A DNA stretch of 64,000 bases from Yersinia aleksiciae. GTDB taxonomy: Bacteria; Pseudomonadota; Gammaproteobacteria; Enterobacterales; Enterobacteriaceae. Below the pieces are notes generated by a model. It was not told the DNA's origin and made no database searches. It saw only the letters and a list, made by a program, of their open reading frames with translations. The stretch covers positions 433,710 to 497,709 of the forward strand of contig NZ_CP011975.1 of the NCBI RefSeq assembly GCF_001047675.1, given 5' to 3'. Positions within the stretch are counted from its first letter, which is position 1, and the number at the start of each line of letters is the position of its first letter. The position numbers and the translations under genes are program-made. Positions 9,143 through 19,373 of this stretch are shown here, one piece after another.

Positions 9143-11165
9143 CTGATTTAAAACGAATAAGCGCGTTATCCCCGCCCGGCAGTTTCCGGGTCACGGCCAG
9201 CGTGCTATCCAGCATATCCTGTAGGGAAAGGAACATCCGGTTACGTTTCAGTTCTTCCGCCGGGGAGTTTTTTCCGTATTTTTCCATCTGCTGCCGGAAA
9301 TTTTCCCGGGACGTTTTGCGGCTCAATTTCAACTCCGGCCACGCCGACTCCAGAAGCTGATTATTCAGGAACGGCAGATATTCTTTCGGCATCGAATGCC
9401 GTCCGGGATTGGTCAGATGGTCAAACGTCGGGTTGGTGTTACGCGGGAAAACCGTCTGGATATCCGTCAGCGGAAACTCCCGAATAAACGCCTCCTGCGC
9501 CTCTTTCGCCTCCTCGTTTTCCGTCTCGCCCAGCGAAGGAACGAGGAACAACTTCACCTTGTACTGCTGGCTGTAGCTGAGGCGACGGCAGGTGGTCGGG
9601 TTCATCATCACCTTGCACTCTTCGTATGAACCGGTCTGGGTGGTGCGGAAGAACACCACCGGTTTGCCGTGGTGCCAGTAGTGCTCCCCGACATACGCCC
9701 CGGCCATCTGTGCCGGCATCTCGGCCGCCAGCGTCCAGAAAAAACCCAGCGTGGTACCGAGAGGGCCAAACTTACCGTACAGCCAGTTGTCCAGATTGGC
9801 ATCAAACGGCACGCTGGTGATGGTGTCGCTGTCATTGACGTGCCGGTAGTGGGTCACCTGATACAGGCGGCCCACCGCGTCCGCGGTGAAGGTACGCGGC
9901 ATGCCGTAGGTGTAAAGGATCGGTTCAATCTCCTTCATCTCCGCCGCATAGGTCAGCCCCAGCGCCCCACCCAGACTGTGGCCGCAAATAAACAGTTTTT
10001 TGGCCCCATTAGCTTTAGCTAAGGCGTTTTTTATTTGAGTAAACTTATCTCCAAACCGCTCTTTAGCAAGCTGATACGCATTCAGAAAACCGCCGTGAAT
10101 ACGCCCGGCTTTTGCCAGCTCGGGGGGGCAGGGCTGCGGCGAGAAGGAGGCATCGGTGAGCCAGTCGGGGACCTCCTGCGTTCCGCGCCACGACACCATC
10201 ACCTGCTCCGCGTTTTCCACGTAAAAAAACTGCGTGCTGTCGAGCAGCGGACGATCAACCGCCTTATCCCTGAGCTGACTGGAGTCCAGAAATTCAGCAG
10301 CGGTATATCGCTGGCTGAACGGCACGTCCGCTACCAGCGCGTGAGCAAATGACGGAAAATCGAGATATTCAGGCGTGCGCGACAGATCCAGACACTGCTC
10401 AAAAAAGAACTGTTTAATGACCGTATCGCCACCCGTTGCATAGGCCATGTCCGCCATCATGCCGAGGTTGTAGCCGTTCGCCAGCGAATAGTCTTTCGTG
10501 TCGTGCAGCACCAGCGACCACGCCCGGAACGGGCAGATCTCGATAACGTGCCGCTTCTCCAGCGTCTCTCGCGCTATTTCCGTGCCTTTCAGCGACTTTT
10601 CCGGCGGAAAATGAAACCGGGGCGGCGTTTTATCTTTCCAGTGCTCAATCTCCGGCACCCGGTCGCAGAGTTCGCCGATGGTCACATAGTGATGTACATG
10701 ACCGTGCTGCTCCGCGCTGATCTGCACGTTTGAACGCCATTTAGGGTCGCGGCTCTCAGGCCGGAAGTGATTATGACTCACCGGCTGGCTGTTCGGGTTG
10801 CGGCTGATACCTAGCGGACGCTGTTCCATTTCGTCAGCCAGCGGCTGGGCGTCAGCTTTCACGTCAACCGTGGCCCAGTACAGGTCGTCGAACCGCACCA
10901 GTCCCTGACTGTCGGTCACACCAGCGGGCGGATTGGGCGGCGGCGCAGGATTGTAGTCATAGCCACGCTGGCGACACAGGGCAACGTCCGCCGCCGAGGC
11001 CAGTGGACGGTACTCCAGCCGCACGCTCAGCCCGGAGACCGGGTTGTTGTTCTCATCCACAAACTGGAGTTCAAGCCAGTATTTATGGGGTTCTCCACGA
11101 CAGTAAACGACCTTACCTTTGGGCCTAAGGCTGGTGAAACTGGTATTGTCACCTATGATTTCCAT
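9111..11165 (-). CDS. class-3 lipase, putative type VI secretion effector (Tle-like)
   Basis: Large lipase with a Ser nucleophile in ICGHSLGGALGL (about residue 411, counted from the upstream in-frame ATG at 11207), a probable acid in HVNDSDTIT and His candidates in GEHYWHHG: the class-3 lipase triad. The first about 120 residues look like a transthyretin/carboxypeptidase-regulatory-like beta domain (LELQFVDENNNPVSGLSVRLEY...GVTDSQGLVRF), a domain often seen as an adaptor in type VI effectors. No signal peptide, which fits export by a type VI apparatus rather than Sec. I place the start at 11165, where AAGGAATTCGC precedes MEIIGDNTSF; the ATG at 11207 lacks such a site. No vgrG, hcp or PAAR gene is nearby. 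Substrate (probably phospholipid) is inferred. Confidence 0.65.
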   Translation of the reverse strand: MEIIGDNTSFTSLRPKGKVVYCRGEPHKYWLELQFVDENNNPVSGLSVRLEYRPLASAADVALCRQRGYDYNPAPPPNPPAGVTDSQGLVRFDDLYWATVDVKADAQPLADEMEQRPLGISRNPNSQPVSHNHFRPESRDPKWRSNVQISAEQHGHVHHYVTIGELCDRVPEIEHWKDKTPPRFHFPPEKSLKGTEIARETLEKRHVIEICPFRAWSLVLHDTKDYSLANGYNLGMMADMAYATGGDTVIKQFFFEQCLDLSRTPEYLDFPSFAHALVADVPFSQRYTAAEFLDSSQLRDKAVDRPLLDSTQFFYVENAEQVMVSWRGTQEVPDWLTDASFSPQPCPPELAKAGRIHGGFLNAYQLAKERFGDKFTQIKNALAKANGAKKLFICGHSLGGALGLTYAAEMKEIEPILYTYGMPRTFTADAVGRLYQVTHYRHVNDSDTITSVPFDANLDNWLYGKFGPLGTTLGFFWTLAAEMPAQMAGAYVGEHYWHHGKPVVFFRTTQTGSYEECKVMMNPTTCRRLSYSQQYKVKLFLVPSLGETENEEAKEAQEAFIREFPLTDIQTVFPRNTNPTFDHLTNPGRHSMPKEYLPFLNNQLLESAWPELKLSRKTSRENFRQQMEKYGKNSPAEELKRNRMFLSLQDMLDSTLAVTRKLPGGDNALIRFKSVAGEEIELSN

Positions 11166-11276
11166 GCGAATTCCTTGCACGTTAAATGGATAAATAACGT
11201 CCATCATAACCCAAACGGCATTTTATCGTCGTTGCCGCAGGGCAAACAAAAGCAATATTCTGTCAAACGTGGCATT

Positions 11277-11580
11277 TTAACCCATTAAGCTGGCAGCCTT
11301 TACCCTGAGAATAGTCTGTCGGGTGGTATTGAATTCTCGGGCAACGGCGCTCACGCTGCTCCCCGCACTGAGACGTGCCAGGGCGGATTGTTTCTGTTCA
11401 TCATTCAGCGCAGAGGGGCGTCCAAAGCGCTTTCCTGATGCCTTCGCCCGGGCGATACCAGAGTGTGTGCGCTCAAGCAGCAGATCTCGCTCAAATTCCG
11501 CTACGGCAGAAATCACCTGCATGGTCATTTTTCCCGCTGGACTGGTAAGATCTACGCCCCCCAGTGCCAGGCATAGAATT
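11277..11580 (-). pseudogene. C-terminal remnant of a serine recombinase (resolvase/invertase)
   Basis: From about 11577 the frame reads [15 protein letters not shown], then [20 protein letters not shown] and [11 protein letters not shown], ending in an HTH of the Hin type ([18 protein letters not shown]). These are the last part of the catalytic domain, the E helix and the DNA-binding domain of a resolvase/invertase. The catalytic Ser and about the first 95 residues are absent; an in-frame stop lies just before. It sits 100 bases upstream of the lipase gene and is likely a relic of the element that brought the island in. Confidence 0.75.
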
Positions 11581-11591
11581 ATTTAACGACC

Positions 11592-11627
11592 CAGCACTGA
11601 AACCACACCACAGTCATTTCAGTGCTG
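11592..11627 (-). terminator. hairpin after kgtP, possible terminator
   Basis: CAGCACTGAAA (11592-11602) pairs perfectly with TTTCAGTGCTG (11617-11627) around 14 bases, just after the kgtP stop. No clear T tract follows on the minus strand, so termination is uncertain. It marks the chromosomal side of the island boundary. Confidence 0.4.
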
Positions 11628-11641
11628 ACTTATCCGCAGCG

Positions 11642-12970
11642 CTATAACTCAACCTCTTGCCCTTTACGGTGCAACCGCCAGGAGACTAGGAAGGTGAGGA
11701 AACACATGGCCGAGACATACCAAAAGAAGCTATTTTCCAGATCAAACGACTTGAGAGACAGCGCCACATATTCAGCACTACCGCCAAACATGGCATTCGC
11801 AACCGCATAAGATAAGCCCACCCCCAGAGCTCTGACTTCTGGTGGGAACATCTCAGCTTTCAGCAAGCCACCAATTGAGGTATAGAAGCTAAGAATAATC
11901 AGAGCGGTGACAATCAGCGTAAAGGCGATATAAGGGCTAGTGACCCCTTTTAACGCATGTAAAATAGGCACTGTCAGCAACATTGATAACAGACCAAAGG
12001 TCAGCATCGATGTTCGGCGGCTAATACGGTCAGATAACGCACCAAATAATGGCTGAATAAGCATAAAAATAAATAACGCAGCAGTCATCACTAAGCTGGC
12101 GGTTTTCACATCCATTCCGGCAGTATTGACCAAATATTTTTGCATATAAGTGGTGTAAGTATAGAAAGAGAGCGAACCACCCGCAGTGAAGCCCAACACC
12201 ATAATAAATGCACGTCGATTCTTCCACAGTCCTCTCAAGCTACCGGCATCTTTCTTATTTCGGCTCTTTTCATCTGAGGTTTCATTCAGTGAACGGCGCA
12301 AATAGAGAGCAACTACCGCCAATAATGCCCCAAGAACAAATGGAATACGCCAACCCCAGCTGTGCAGCACTTCTGATGACAGGGTTTGCTGTAATAGAAC
12401 CAGCACAAGTAATGCCAGTAATTGACCACCAATTAATGTGACATATTGGAAAGAGGCATAAAAACCTTTGCGCCCTTTTACTGCCACTTCACTCATATAA
12501 GTTGCACTGGTGCCATATTCCCCGCCAACGGATAACCCTTGGAATAAGCGAGCAACCAATAGCAAAATAGGGGCCAGACTGCCGATGGAAGCATAGGTTG
12601 GCAGGCAGGCAATCATTAACGAACCCGCACACATCATATAAACGGAGATAAGCATGGAGAGTTTACGACCATGTTTATCGGCGATATAACCAAATAGCCA
12701 ACCGCCTATCGGTCTCATTAAAAACCCTGCGGCAAAAACACCCGCCGTCTGCACTAATTGTGTCGTTGGATTATCGCTGGGGAAAAAAAGCGGGGCAAAG
12801 TAGAGAGCGCAAAATGAATAAATATAAAAGTCGAACCATTCAACCAAATTACCGGAGGAGGCACCAACAATGGCGCGGATTCTCTGCCGGGTATCTGCTT
12901 TTTCTGTCAAACGTGCTGATTGTGCTACGTTCTCTGTCGATACCGTTTCGATTGGTGTTGTTTCTGCCAT
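11642..12970 (-). CDS. kgtP: KgtP, alpha-ketoglutarate/H+ symporter
   Basis: MFS transporter of the metabolite:H+ symporter group, importing 2-oxoglutarate. It is highly similar to E. coli KgtP across the whole protein: [63 protein letters not shown]. Twelve membrane segments; the family's GxLaDrxGRr loop appears as [12 protein letters not shown]. The frame is open to an ATG at 13021, but the ATG at 12970 ([10 protein letters not shown]) agrees with the E. coli start. About 443 residues. It stands alone; a hairpin follows, then the island with the recombinase remnant. Confidence 0.93.
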   Translation of the reverse strand: MAETTPIETVSTENVAQSARLTEKADTRQRIRAIVGASSGNLVEWFDFYIYSFCALYFAPLFFPSDNPTTQLVQTAGVFAAGFLMRPIGGWLFGYIADKHGRKLSMLISVYMMCAGSLMIACLPTYASIGSLAPILLLVARLFQGLSVGGEYGTSATYMSEVAVKGRKGFYASFQYVTLIGGQLLALLVLVLLQQTLSSEVLHSWGWRIPFVLGALLAVVALYLRRSLNETSDEKSRNKKDAGSLRGLWKNRRAFIMVLGFTAGGSLSFYTYTTYMQKYLVNTAGMDVKTASLVMTAALFIFMLIQPLFGALSDRISRRTSMLTFGLLSMLLTVPILHALKGVTSPYIAFTLIVTALIILSFYTSIGGLLKAEMFPPEVRALGVGLSYAVANAMFGGSAEYVALSLKSFDLENSFFWYVSAMCFLTFLVSWRLHRKGQEVEL

Positions 12971-13218
12971 ATTGATGCATCCGTCATCTTGTTGAGTGTC
13001 TAGACCTGCATCAACACTCACTTATATATTGTTATGTTGTTATATATTGGTAACAATATGGTTTCAATTGATGTTGCACTCGATTGGGCAGTTTAGGAAA
13101 TAACTTATATTTCCTTGTGATCTCAATTAGATAATTATGTATTTGGTATGTATGGCGAATATTTTTCTGTGAGATTTAACACAGATATAAGCAATAGCAG
13201 CCATTATTGTTGCAATAA
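12971..13218. other. intergenic region upstream of kgtP
   Basis: AT-rich spacer between kgtP and the DUF924 gene. It should carry the kgtP promoter. Apart from a small inverted repeat (ATTATTG / CAATAAT near 13203-13219), I see no recognisable site or small gene. Confidence 0.4.
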
Positions 13219-13253
13219 TAATTGACCAGCATCCGTGCTTCACTGGTCAATTA
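13219..13253 (-). terminator. hairpin after the DUF924 gene
   Basis: An 11-base stem (13219-13229 with 13243-13253; core AATTGACCAG / CTGGTCAATT) around 13 bases, 19 bases past the DUF924 stop. AT-rich but no solid T tract follows, so it is a possible terminator only. Confidence 0.45.
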
Positions 13254-13271
13254 TCGGCTTAGTTATGCAGC

Positions 13272-13811
13272 CTAAAAAGCCGATCCCGGTTGTAATAGAA
13301 AAGCTTGCTCCTCAGCGCTGGAAACTCGCCCGAGGATATGATTACGGTGCGGGTAACGACCAAAACGATCAATAATCGCCTTATGGCGCAGTTCATAATC
13401 CAGTTGAAGCTCATTACCTAACTCGGTATATAGCGCCAGCGCTTGTTGATGAATTAATGCAGATTCTGAGTGCATAAATGGCATATACAAAAAACCACGT
13501 TGCATACGCGATAGCAGCCCAGTCTGACCACTACTGACCGCCTCTTGTGCCAACACTAACGCCATACCGTCACAGGAAAAAGCCGTGGGTAAATCGCGGA
13601 ATATATTTCGACTGAACTGATCTAATACCAGTATTTCAGCCAAACGCCCTTCGATATTTTGCCGCCAATGCGCCAATTCCCCCTTTGATGCTGCCTGCCA
13701 GACTGAACCAAAATGCTGACGTAAATGGGCATCAAAATCCTCATCCTTTTTAAACCACAACGCCGAGTCCATTTCACTAAACCAGAATGTAATAATTTTT
13801 TGATAGTCCAT
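13272..13811 (-). CDS. DUF924 family protein
   Basis: 179-residue soluble protein of the DUF924 family, an all-helical TPR-like fold of unknown function. Characteristic segments: ITFWFSEMDSALWFKKDEDFD near the start, EILVLDQFSRNIFRD, YMPFMHSE and KAIIDRFGRYPHRN near the end. I start at the ATG at 13811 (MDYQKIITFW), preceded by GAGGGATAAT, rather than at the upstream ATG 13865, which adds a poorly conserved leader. Divergent from moeA, 190 bases away. No function can be given from sequence. Confidence 0.85.
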   Translation of the reverse strand: MDYQKIITFWFSEMDSALWFKKDEDFDAHLRQHFGSVWQAASKGELAHWRQNIEGRLAEILVLDQFSRNIFRDLPTAFSCDGMALVLAQEAVSSGQTGLLSRMQRGFLYMPFMHSESALIHQQALALYTELGNELQLDYELRHKAIIDRFGRYPHRNHILGRVSSAEEQAFLLQPGSAF

Positions 13812-14004
13812 ATTATCCCTCTGTTTCGTCAAACGATGATAATTGCCAATGAAAAAGAATAACACCGATCAAGACAGTCTCAGTCTGTGGCCTCCATCCA
13901 TTCACCCACCCTTCAATCTCTGCCATAATGACTCTCTTATTTGATGGGTAACACTGCATCCATCCTACCTCTTAGCAGGATGCACACAGACCACGGAGTT
14001 CAGC

Positions 14005-15243
14005 ATGGATCACTGTAATACCTCGGATTTACTCTCTCTGGAACAAGCTCTGACTAAAATGCTGTCACAGGTCACCCCGATGCAAGCAACAGAAGTTGTC
14101 CCGTTAACCCATGCTGCAGGGCGTATCACAGCCAGTGCAATTACCTCCCCCATCGCCGTCCCTCCTTTCGCCAATTCGGCTATGGACGGTTATGCCGTAC
14201 GCTGTAATGAGCTTAGCAGCGGACTGCCATTACCGGTGGCCGGTAAGGCTTTTGCAGGTGCCCCCTTTAAAGCTACATGGCCTGCCAATACATGTATCCG
14301 GATCATGACCGGTGCACCGATTCCTGCGGGAGCCGATGCCGTCATCATGCAAGAACAGGCAGTTATAAGTGAACAAGGTGTCACATTTAATGGCAATGTG
14401 CATATCGGGCAAAATACCCGTTTAGCGGGTGAGGATATTGAACAAGGTGCGACTGTGTTCCCTGCTGGCGTGAAATTAGGCGCAGCCCAACTCCCCTTGC
14501 TGGCATCATTGGGGATTGCCGAAGTCACCGTTTTTCGCACCTTGAAAGTCGCTATTTTCTCTACTGGCGATGAGTTGCAGCCGATCGGGCAGCCGTTGGG
14601 TGAAGGTCAAATTTATGATACTAACCGTTTTGCGGTTCGCTTAATGCTGCAACAGTTAGGTTGCCAAATTATTGACCTTGGCGTCATCCGCGACGACCAA
14701 CTGGCATTGCGTCAGGCATTTGAACAAGCCGATGGTGTTGCTGATCTGGTTATTAGTAGCGGCGGCGTCTCCGTCGGTGAAGCGGATTACACCAAACAGA
14801 TGCTGGAAGAGTTAGGTGATATTGGCTTCTGGAAATTGGCGATAAAACCCGGTAAACCTTTTGCCTTTGGTAAATTAGATCACGCCTGGTTCTGCGGCTT
14901 ACCGGGCAACCCGGTCTCGGCGGCCCTTACTTTCTATCAGTTAGTACAACCGCTGATTGCTAAACTCTCCGGCCACTCTGAGTGGCATCCGCCATTACGC
15001 CTGAAAGCAACAGCAGCGACAAAATTGAAAAAATCCCCTGGTCGCCTGGATTTCCAGCGCGGAATTTTCTCGACCGACGTCAACGGTGAACTGGAAGTGC
15101 GCACCACTGGCCATCAGGGATCCCATATATTCAGCTCATTTAGCCAGGGTAACTGTTTTATTGTGCTCGAACAGGAGCGTGGTTCAGTGGCAGTGGGTGA
15201 AACCGTTGAAATAGAGCTATTTAACTCGCTGTTAGGGGGCTGA
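14005..15243 (+). CDS. moeA: MoeA, molybdopterin molybdenumtransferase
   Basis: Inserts molybdate into adenylylated molybdopterin, the last general step of molybdenum cofactor synthesis. Motifs: [13 protein letters not shown] near the N-terminus, [20 protein letters not shown], the MPT-binding region IFSTGDEL...[23 protein letters not shown], and GLPGNPVSA. 412 residues, normal length. The ATG at 14005 follows ACGGAGTTCAGC. Its stop codon is immediately followed by the moeB ATG, so the two are an operon and probably translationally coupled. Confidence 0.96.
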   Translation: MDHCNTSDLLSLEQALTKMLSQVTPMQATEVVPLTHAAGRITASAITSPIAVPPFANSAMDGYAVRCNELSSGLPLPVAGKAFAGAPFKATWPANTCIRIMTGAPIPAGADAVIMQEQAVISEQGVTFNGNVHIGQNTRLAGEDIEQGATVFPAGVKLGAAQLPLLASLGIAEVTVFRTLKVAIFSTGDELQPIGQPLGEGQIYDTNRFAVRLMLQQLGCQIIDLGVIRDDQLALRQAFEQADGVADLVISSGGVSVGEADYTKQMLEELGDIGFWKLAIKPGKPFAFGKLDHAWFCGLPGNPVSAALTFYQLVQPLIAKLSGHSEWHPPLRLKATAATKLKKSPGRLDFQRGIFSTDVNGELEVRTTGHQGSHIFSSFSQGNCFIVLEQERGSVAVGETVEIELFNSLLGG

Positions 15244-15999
15244 ATGTTGCCTGAACTTTCCGATGCACAAGCTCTGCGTTACAACCGGCAAATTGTCCTG
15301 CGCGGTTTTGATTTTGACGGCCAGGAAAAGCTTAACGCAGCTAAGGTGTTGATCGTGGGATTGGGCGGTCTTGGGTGTGCAGCGGCACAATATCTGGCAG
15401 TGGCAGGAGTCGGCCATCTGACACTGCTGGATTTCGATACGGTTTCCCTTTCCAATTTGCAACGGCAGATCCTACATCGCGATAGCCGCATCGGAATCGC
15501 TAAAGTAGCTTCTGCGGCGCAGGCTCTAACAGAGATGAATCCCCATCTGGCACTGAAAACAATCGATGCCCAGTTAGATGATGAACAGCTCGCTGCCGCC
15601 ATTGCTGAACACCAATTAGTGCTGGATTGCACAGATAATGTCGCCAGTCGCGAACAATTGAACCGTCTATGCTATGCCCAACGTAAGCCGTTGGTTTCAG
15701 GTGCTGCAATTCGGATGGAGGGGCAAGTCAGTGTCTTCACTTATCAGGAGAATCAGCCCTGCTATCGCTGCCTTAGCCGATTGTTCGGCGATAACGCCCT
15801 CACCTGTGTTGAAGCTGGGGTAATGGCCCCCTTGGTAGGGATCATCGGTAACTTGCAGGCGATGGAAGCGATAAAACTACTGGCAGACTATGGTCAGGTA
15901 ATATCAGGCCGCATACTGATGTACGACGCTATGGCCGCAGAGTTTCGCAGTTTAAAACTGGCAAAAGATACCCATTGTGAGGTTTGTGGCAAGATTTAG
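15244..15999 (+). CDS. moeB: MoeB, molybdopterin-synthase adenylyltransferase
   Basis: Activates the C-terminus of MoaD by adenylation so that it can take up sulfur for molybdopterin synthesis. ThiF/E1-like fold: nucleotide loop GLGGLGCAAAQYLA, LLDFDTVSLSNLQRQILH, DCTDNVASR, and two zinc-binding pairs, CYRCL and CEVCG near the C-terminus. 251 residues, as expected. It begins at the base after the moeA stop codon, with GTTAGGGGGC acting as ribosome-binding site inside the end of moeA. Confidence 0.96.
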   Translation: MLPELSDAQALRYNRQIVLRGFDFDGQEKLNAAKVLIVGLGGLGCAAAQYLAVAGVGHLTLLDFDTVSLSNLQRQILHRDSRIGIAKVASAAQALTEMNPHLALKTIDAQLDDEQLAAAIAEHQLVLDCTDNVASREQLNRLCYAQRKPLVSGAAIRMEGQVSVFTYQENQPCYRCLSRLFGDNALTCVEAGVMAPLVGIIGNLQAMEAIKLLADYGQVISGRILMYDAMAAEFRSLKLAKDTHCEVCGKI

Positions 16000-16011
16000 T
16001 GAGTTTCAGCA

Positions 16012-16040
16012 CAAAAAAAAGCTGATGCTCTGCATCAGCT
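16012..16040 (-). terminator. terminator between moeB and ybiT, acting for ybiT
   Basis: AGCTGATGC / GCATCAGCT stem with a TCT loop. The adjacent A8 run (16013-16020) gives a T tract on the minus strand, 25 bases after the ybiT stop. Confidence 0.85.
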
Positions 16041-16065
16041 CTCTTATCAACACTCAGTCAAATAA

Positions 16066-17661
16066 TCAGGACTGAATACCTTGGCTACGCAGATAGTCTT
16101 CGTAGTTACCGGTAAAGTCGATCAGCTTGCTTGGCGTCATCTCAATCACTCGGGTCGCCAGTGAACTGACGAACTCACGGTCATGGGAAACGAAGATTAA
16201 CGTACCTTCGTACATTTCCAATGCCATGTTAAGCGCTTCGATCGATTCCATATCCAAATGGTTGGTTGGCTCATCCATGACCAGAATGTTAGGGTGCTGC
16301 ATCATCAGCTTACCAAACAACATCCGCCCTTTCTCGCCACCAGACAAGACCTGCACTTTCTTCTTGATATCGTCCTGACTAAACAGCAAGCGGCCTAGCA
16401 CACTGCGCACAGCCTGCTCGTCGTCTTTTTCCTGTTTCCACTGGCTCATCCAGTCAAATACCGTCAGATCGATTTCAAAATCACTGGCGTGATCCTGCGC
16501 GTAGTAACCGATTTTACTGTTTTCAGACCATTTCACGGTGCCAGAATCTGCCTGATAATCCCCGACCAGGGTTTTCAGCAACGTCGATTTACCGATACCG
16601 TTTGGCCCGAGGATAGCCACTTTCTCACCCACTTCCAGGCGCAGATCCAGTTTTTTAAACAGCGGGCCGTTATCAAAACCTTTGGTCAACAGTTCAACTT
16701 CCAGCGCATTACGGAACAACTTTTTATCCTGATCAAAGCGGATAAACGGGTTCTGGCGGCTAGAGGCTTTCACTTCATCAAGCTGAATTTTATCAATCTG
16801 ACGGGCACGCGAAGTGGCCTGCTTGGATTTAGAGGCGTTGGCACTAAAGCGGCTAACAAAAGATTGCAGTTCAGAGATCTGAGCTTTTTTCTTGGCGTTA
16901 TCAGAGAGTAGACGATCGCGAGCTTGAGTCGCAGCCGTCATGTACTCGTCATAGTTACCCGGATAAACACGCAGTTCGCCGTAATCCAGATCCGCCATGT
17001 GGGTACAGACCATGTTCAGGAAGTGACGGTCATGGGAAATAATGATCATGGTGCTGCTACGTTCGTTCAGCACTTGTTCCAACCAGCGGATCGTATCGAT
17101 ATCCAAGTTGTTGGTCGGTTCGTCGAGTAACAAAATTTCTGGGTCTGAGAACAGAGCCTGCGCCAACAAGACACGCAATTTGAAGCCGGGAGCGATTTCG
17201 CTCATCAAACCATAATGTTGCTCAACCGGAATACCGACGCCGAGCAGCAATTCACCGGCACGGGCTTCTGCGCTGTAACCATCCATCTCACCATAGGCAA
17301 CTTCCAGATCAGCCACTTTATAGCCGTCTGCTTCGCTCATTTCAGGTAGGGCGTAAATGCGGTCGCGCTCTTCTTTTACTTCCCACAATTCGCCGTGACC
17401 CATAATAACGGTGTCTAGCACTGTGTTGTTTTCAAAGGCGAATTGGTCCTGACGCAATTTACCCAGACGCTCATTTGGGTCAAGGAAGACGTTGCCGCCG
17501 CTTGGTACCAGATCACCACCAAGGATTTTCATGAATGTGGATTTACCACAACCATTAGCGCCGATCAGGCCATAGCGATTACCGCCACCGAATTTTACTG
17601 AAATGTTTTCAAACAGCGGCTTGCTGCCGAATTGCATGGTGATATTGTTAGTACTTAGCAC
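16066..17661 (-). CDS. ybiT: YbiT, ABC-F family ribosome-associated ATPase
   Basis: Soluble ABC-F protein with two ATPase domains and no membrane part; members act on the ribosome. First Walker A GANGCGKS, second GPNGIGKS; Walker [12 protein letters not shown] and [10 protein letters not shown]; the linker [20 protein letters not shown] lies between. Near-identical to E. coli YbiT. The frame is open to 17742, but a GTG at 17661 (reading [15 protein letters not shown]) matches the E. coli start and gives 531 residues; GAGAGCGAG lies before it. The extension upstream has no family match. Cysteine replaces serine in the usual GANGSGKS of the first Walker A. Confidence 0.94.
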   Translation of the reverse strand: MLSTNNITMQFGSKPLFENISVKFGGGNRYGLIGANGCGKSTFMKILGGDLVPSGGNVFLDPNERLGKLRQDQFAFENNTVLDTVIMGHGELWEVKEERDRIYALPEMSEADGYKVADLEVAYGEMDGYSAEARAGELLLGVGIPVEQHYGLMSEIAPGFKLRVLLAQALFSDPEILLLDEPTNNLDIDTIRWLEQVLNERSSTMIIISHDRHFLNMVCTHMADLDYGELRVYPGNYDEYMTAATQARDRLLSDNAKKKAQISELQSFVSRFSANASKSKQATSRARQIDKIQLDEVKASSRQNPFIRFDQDKKLFRNALEVELLTKGFDNGPLFKKLDLRLEVGEKVAILGPNGIGKSTLLKTLVGDYQADSGTVKWSENSKIGYYAQDHASDFEIDLTVFDWMSQWKQEKDDEQAVRSVLGRLLFSQDDIKKKVQVLSGGEKGRMLFGKLMMQHPNILVMDEPTNHLDMESIEALNMALEMYEGTLIFVSHDREFVSSLATRVIEMTPSKLIDFTGNYEDYLRSQGIQS

Positions 17662-17902
17662 AGAGCTCGCTCTCGATTGGATTTCTGAATAGGGATATTC
17701 AAGAATGATAGAAAATGTGATTCGGCGCGCATTATGCCACAAGATGGCAAGAGTATCGCCTCCAGTTTTGCACGAAATCTCAGCAGGGGGACAAATCCGA
17801 AAATGAACGGCGGTTTTAGCAGAGGTTGTCGCGGGGCTATCTACAGGTAAAAGAGGCGAAATCGCCCCTTAAGTTACCTCACAAAACGCCAAGCTATCAG
17901 TG

Positions 17903-19324
17903 CTATACCTCATCGACGCACTGCAATGCGCGATGCTTATCCAGCAAGAAAGGCCGTAAATAGCCCACCGAATTTGACATCGGTAACACCTCTTCGCTGA
18001 GGCGAATATTCAGCACATGACAAATATAGTGACGCCGATGCTCTATTCTTTGCCAAACTTCTGGGTAATAGGTCGCAAGGTCGTGCCGCAACGGTTGATC
18101 CGCCAGCGCTATGCACTCCTCAGCACTGACTCCGGCATAACCTTTTACCGAAGGAATAATATCAATTTGGAATAACATGCCACTGCTGATTATCTCTTCC
18201 GAACCACGATAAATAGGGGAACACAACCACTCTTCATCAGCCACTAAATGACCGGGATTTAACGACCAGTGATATTGCGATTTAGGGAAAACCGCCTCAA
18301 CCAGCGAATACATCTCTTTGCCTAACATGCCAATACGGATATTTTCCAGCCAGGCCACTACCGTGGTGTAATAAGGAATAGCGACCTTGTCGAGATAATC
18401 CCTTTCCGCTAGCGGCAGTTCATCAGCGTGATGGACAGCATAACCGGTTCGGCTACTCAGGCCGCCTTTAAATCCAGTGGTCAATGAAATCTTATCGCCA
18501 AGTTGTACCGTTTTATCACTAGGATACAAATTAGCTTGTTCAAAACGCGCGCCGGTGGCTGCAATCATCACCACGGTATTCGGTTGCCCTTCATCAGCAA
18601 GATAACTGCCCAGTTGTTTCTCTGTTTTACCCATATCCACGGCCGCCAATGCATTAAGAATACAATTCGATGCCAGATTCGCTCCATATTCATAATGCGC
18701 CAATTCATTAGCATTATTGGTGACTCTGGCTGCGATATCACTGCCAATAAACAGCGCAGTGGCATTAATCACCGTTGTGGCGGGTGATACTGATTGTTTA
18801 ATGGCATCGACAATAAAATTTGGGATATCAAACAGCTGGCTATTATCGTCCTGTGTGCTGGTAAAGAGTTTCCATCCAGCTACCCCCACCTTTTTTGCCT
18901 GCTGAATACCGGTGTCAGCCAACAATTCAGCCAATGTCTTGCTGTTTTCCATTGGCTGATTTGGCAGAGAAAAATAGGGAACATGAACCCCGATGTTCCC
19001 CACTCGAGCATATTGCGATAACTTTAAATTCTCGTTACCCAGTAATAAATAGATCTCCCCTGAGACATGTATCACCAGTGCCGCCTCTTCAAATCGGGGA
19101 ATAAATCCAGTCAGATACTCAAAGTTGCCGCCATGTTCTTTGTCAGCATAAACAAATAGGTAATCGATATCCGCCCGAACCATATTGCTGATAACTTTGG
19201 CCTTACGAGCAGCAATGGTGCTATCACTAATCGCGACCTTGGATACAGCGTTAAACCTTGATGGCACATCAATAGGATTAAGTTTTATCTGGCGCTTAGC
19301 AATCATCTTTTCCATAACAATCAT
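17903..19324 (-). CDS. M24-family (Xaa-Pro peptidase-like) protein, probably non-canonical
   Basis: About 470-residue protein with a creatinase-like N-terminal domain (LFVYADKEHGGNFEYLTGFIPRFEEAALVIH) and an M24 'pita-bread' C-terminal domain. In M24 peptidases the metal ligands are Asp, Asp, His, Glu, Glu. Here the first two positions appear as Thr (ISLTTGFKGG) and Arg (LSSRTGYAV); the His is kept (NPGHLV), the fourth is Asp (LFQIDIIPS) and the last Glu remains (SAEECIAL). It may therefore not bind two metals. Several starts are possible (19393, 19351, 19324, 19315); GAGGGTA precedes 19324. The longest version overlaps the upstream CDF gene, so the two are likely one transcript. Confidence 0.7.
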   Translation of the reverse strand: MIVMEKMIAKRQIKLNPIDVPSRFNAVSKVAISDSTIAARKAKVISNMVRADIDYLFVYADKEHGGNFEYLTGFIPRFEEAALVIHVSGEIYLLLGNENLKLSQYARVGNIGVHVPYFSLPNQPMENSKTLAELLADTGIQQAKKVGVAGWKLFTSTQDDNSQLFDIPNFIVDAIKQSVSPATTVINATALFIGSDIAARVTNNANELAHYEYGANLASNCILNALAAVDMGKTEKQLGSYLADEGQPNTVVMIAATGARFEQANLYPSDKTVQLGDKISLTTGFKGGLSSRTGYAVHHADELPLAERDYLDKVAIPYYTTVVAWLENIRIGMLGKEMYSLVEAVFPKSQYHWSLNPGHLVADEEWLCSPIYRGSEEIISSGMLFQIDIIPSVKGYAGVSAEECIALADQPLRHDLATYYPEVWQRIEHRRHYICHVLNIRLSEEVLPMSNSVGYLRPFLLDKHRALQCVDEV

Positions 19325-19373
19325 TACCCTCGTTAGTGAATTTAAAATCATGTGCCCGGTTATTTCCTTTGAG

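Noticed and set aside
9669..10022. Open frames antisense to the lipase gene
   Set aside because: Shadow frames of a clear coding region; no own start signal or family match.
16066..17742. Longer ybiT start at 17742
   Set aside because: The extra 27 residues do not match the family; the GTG at 17661 does.
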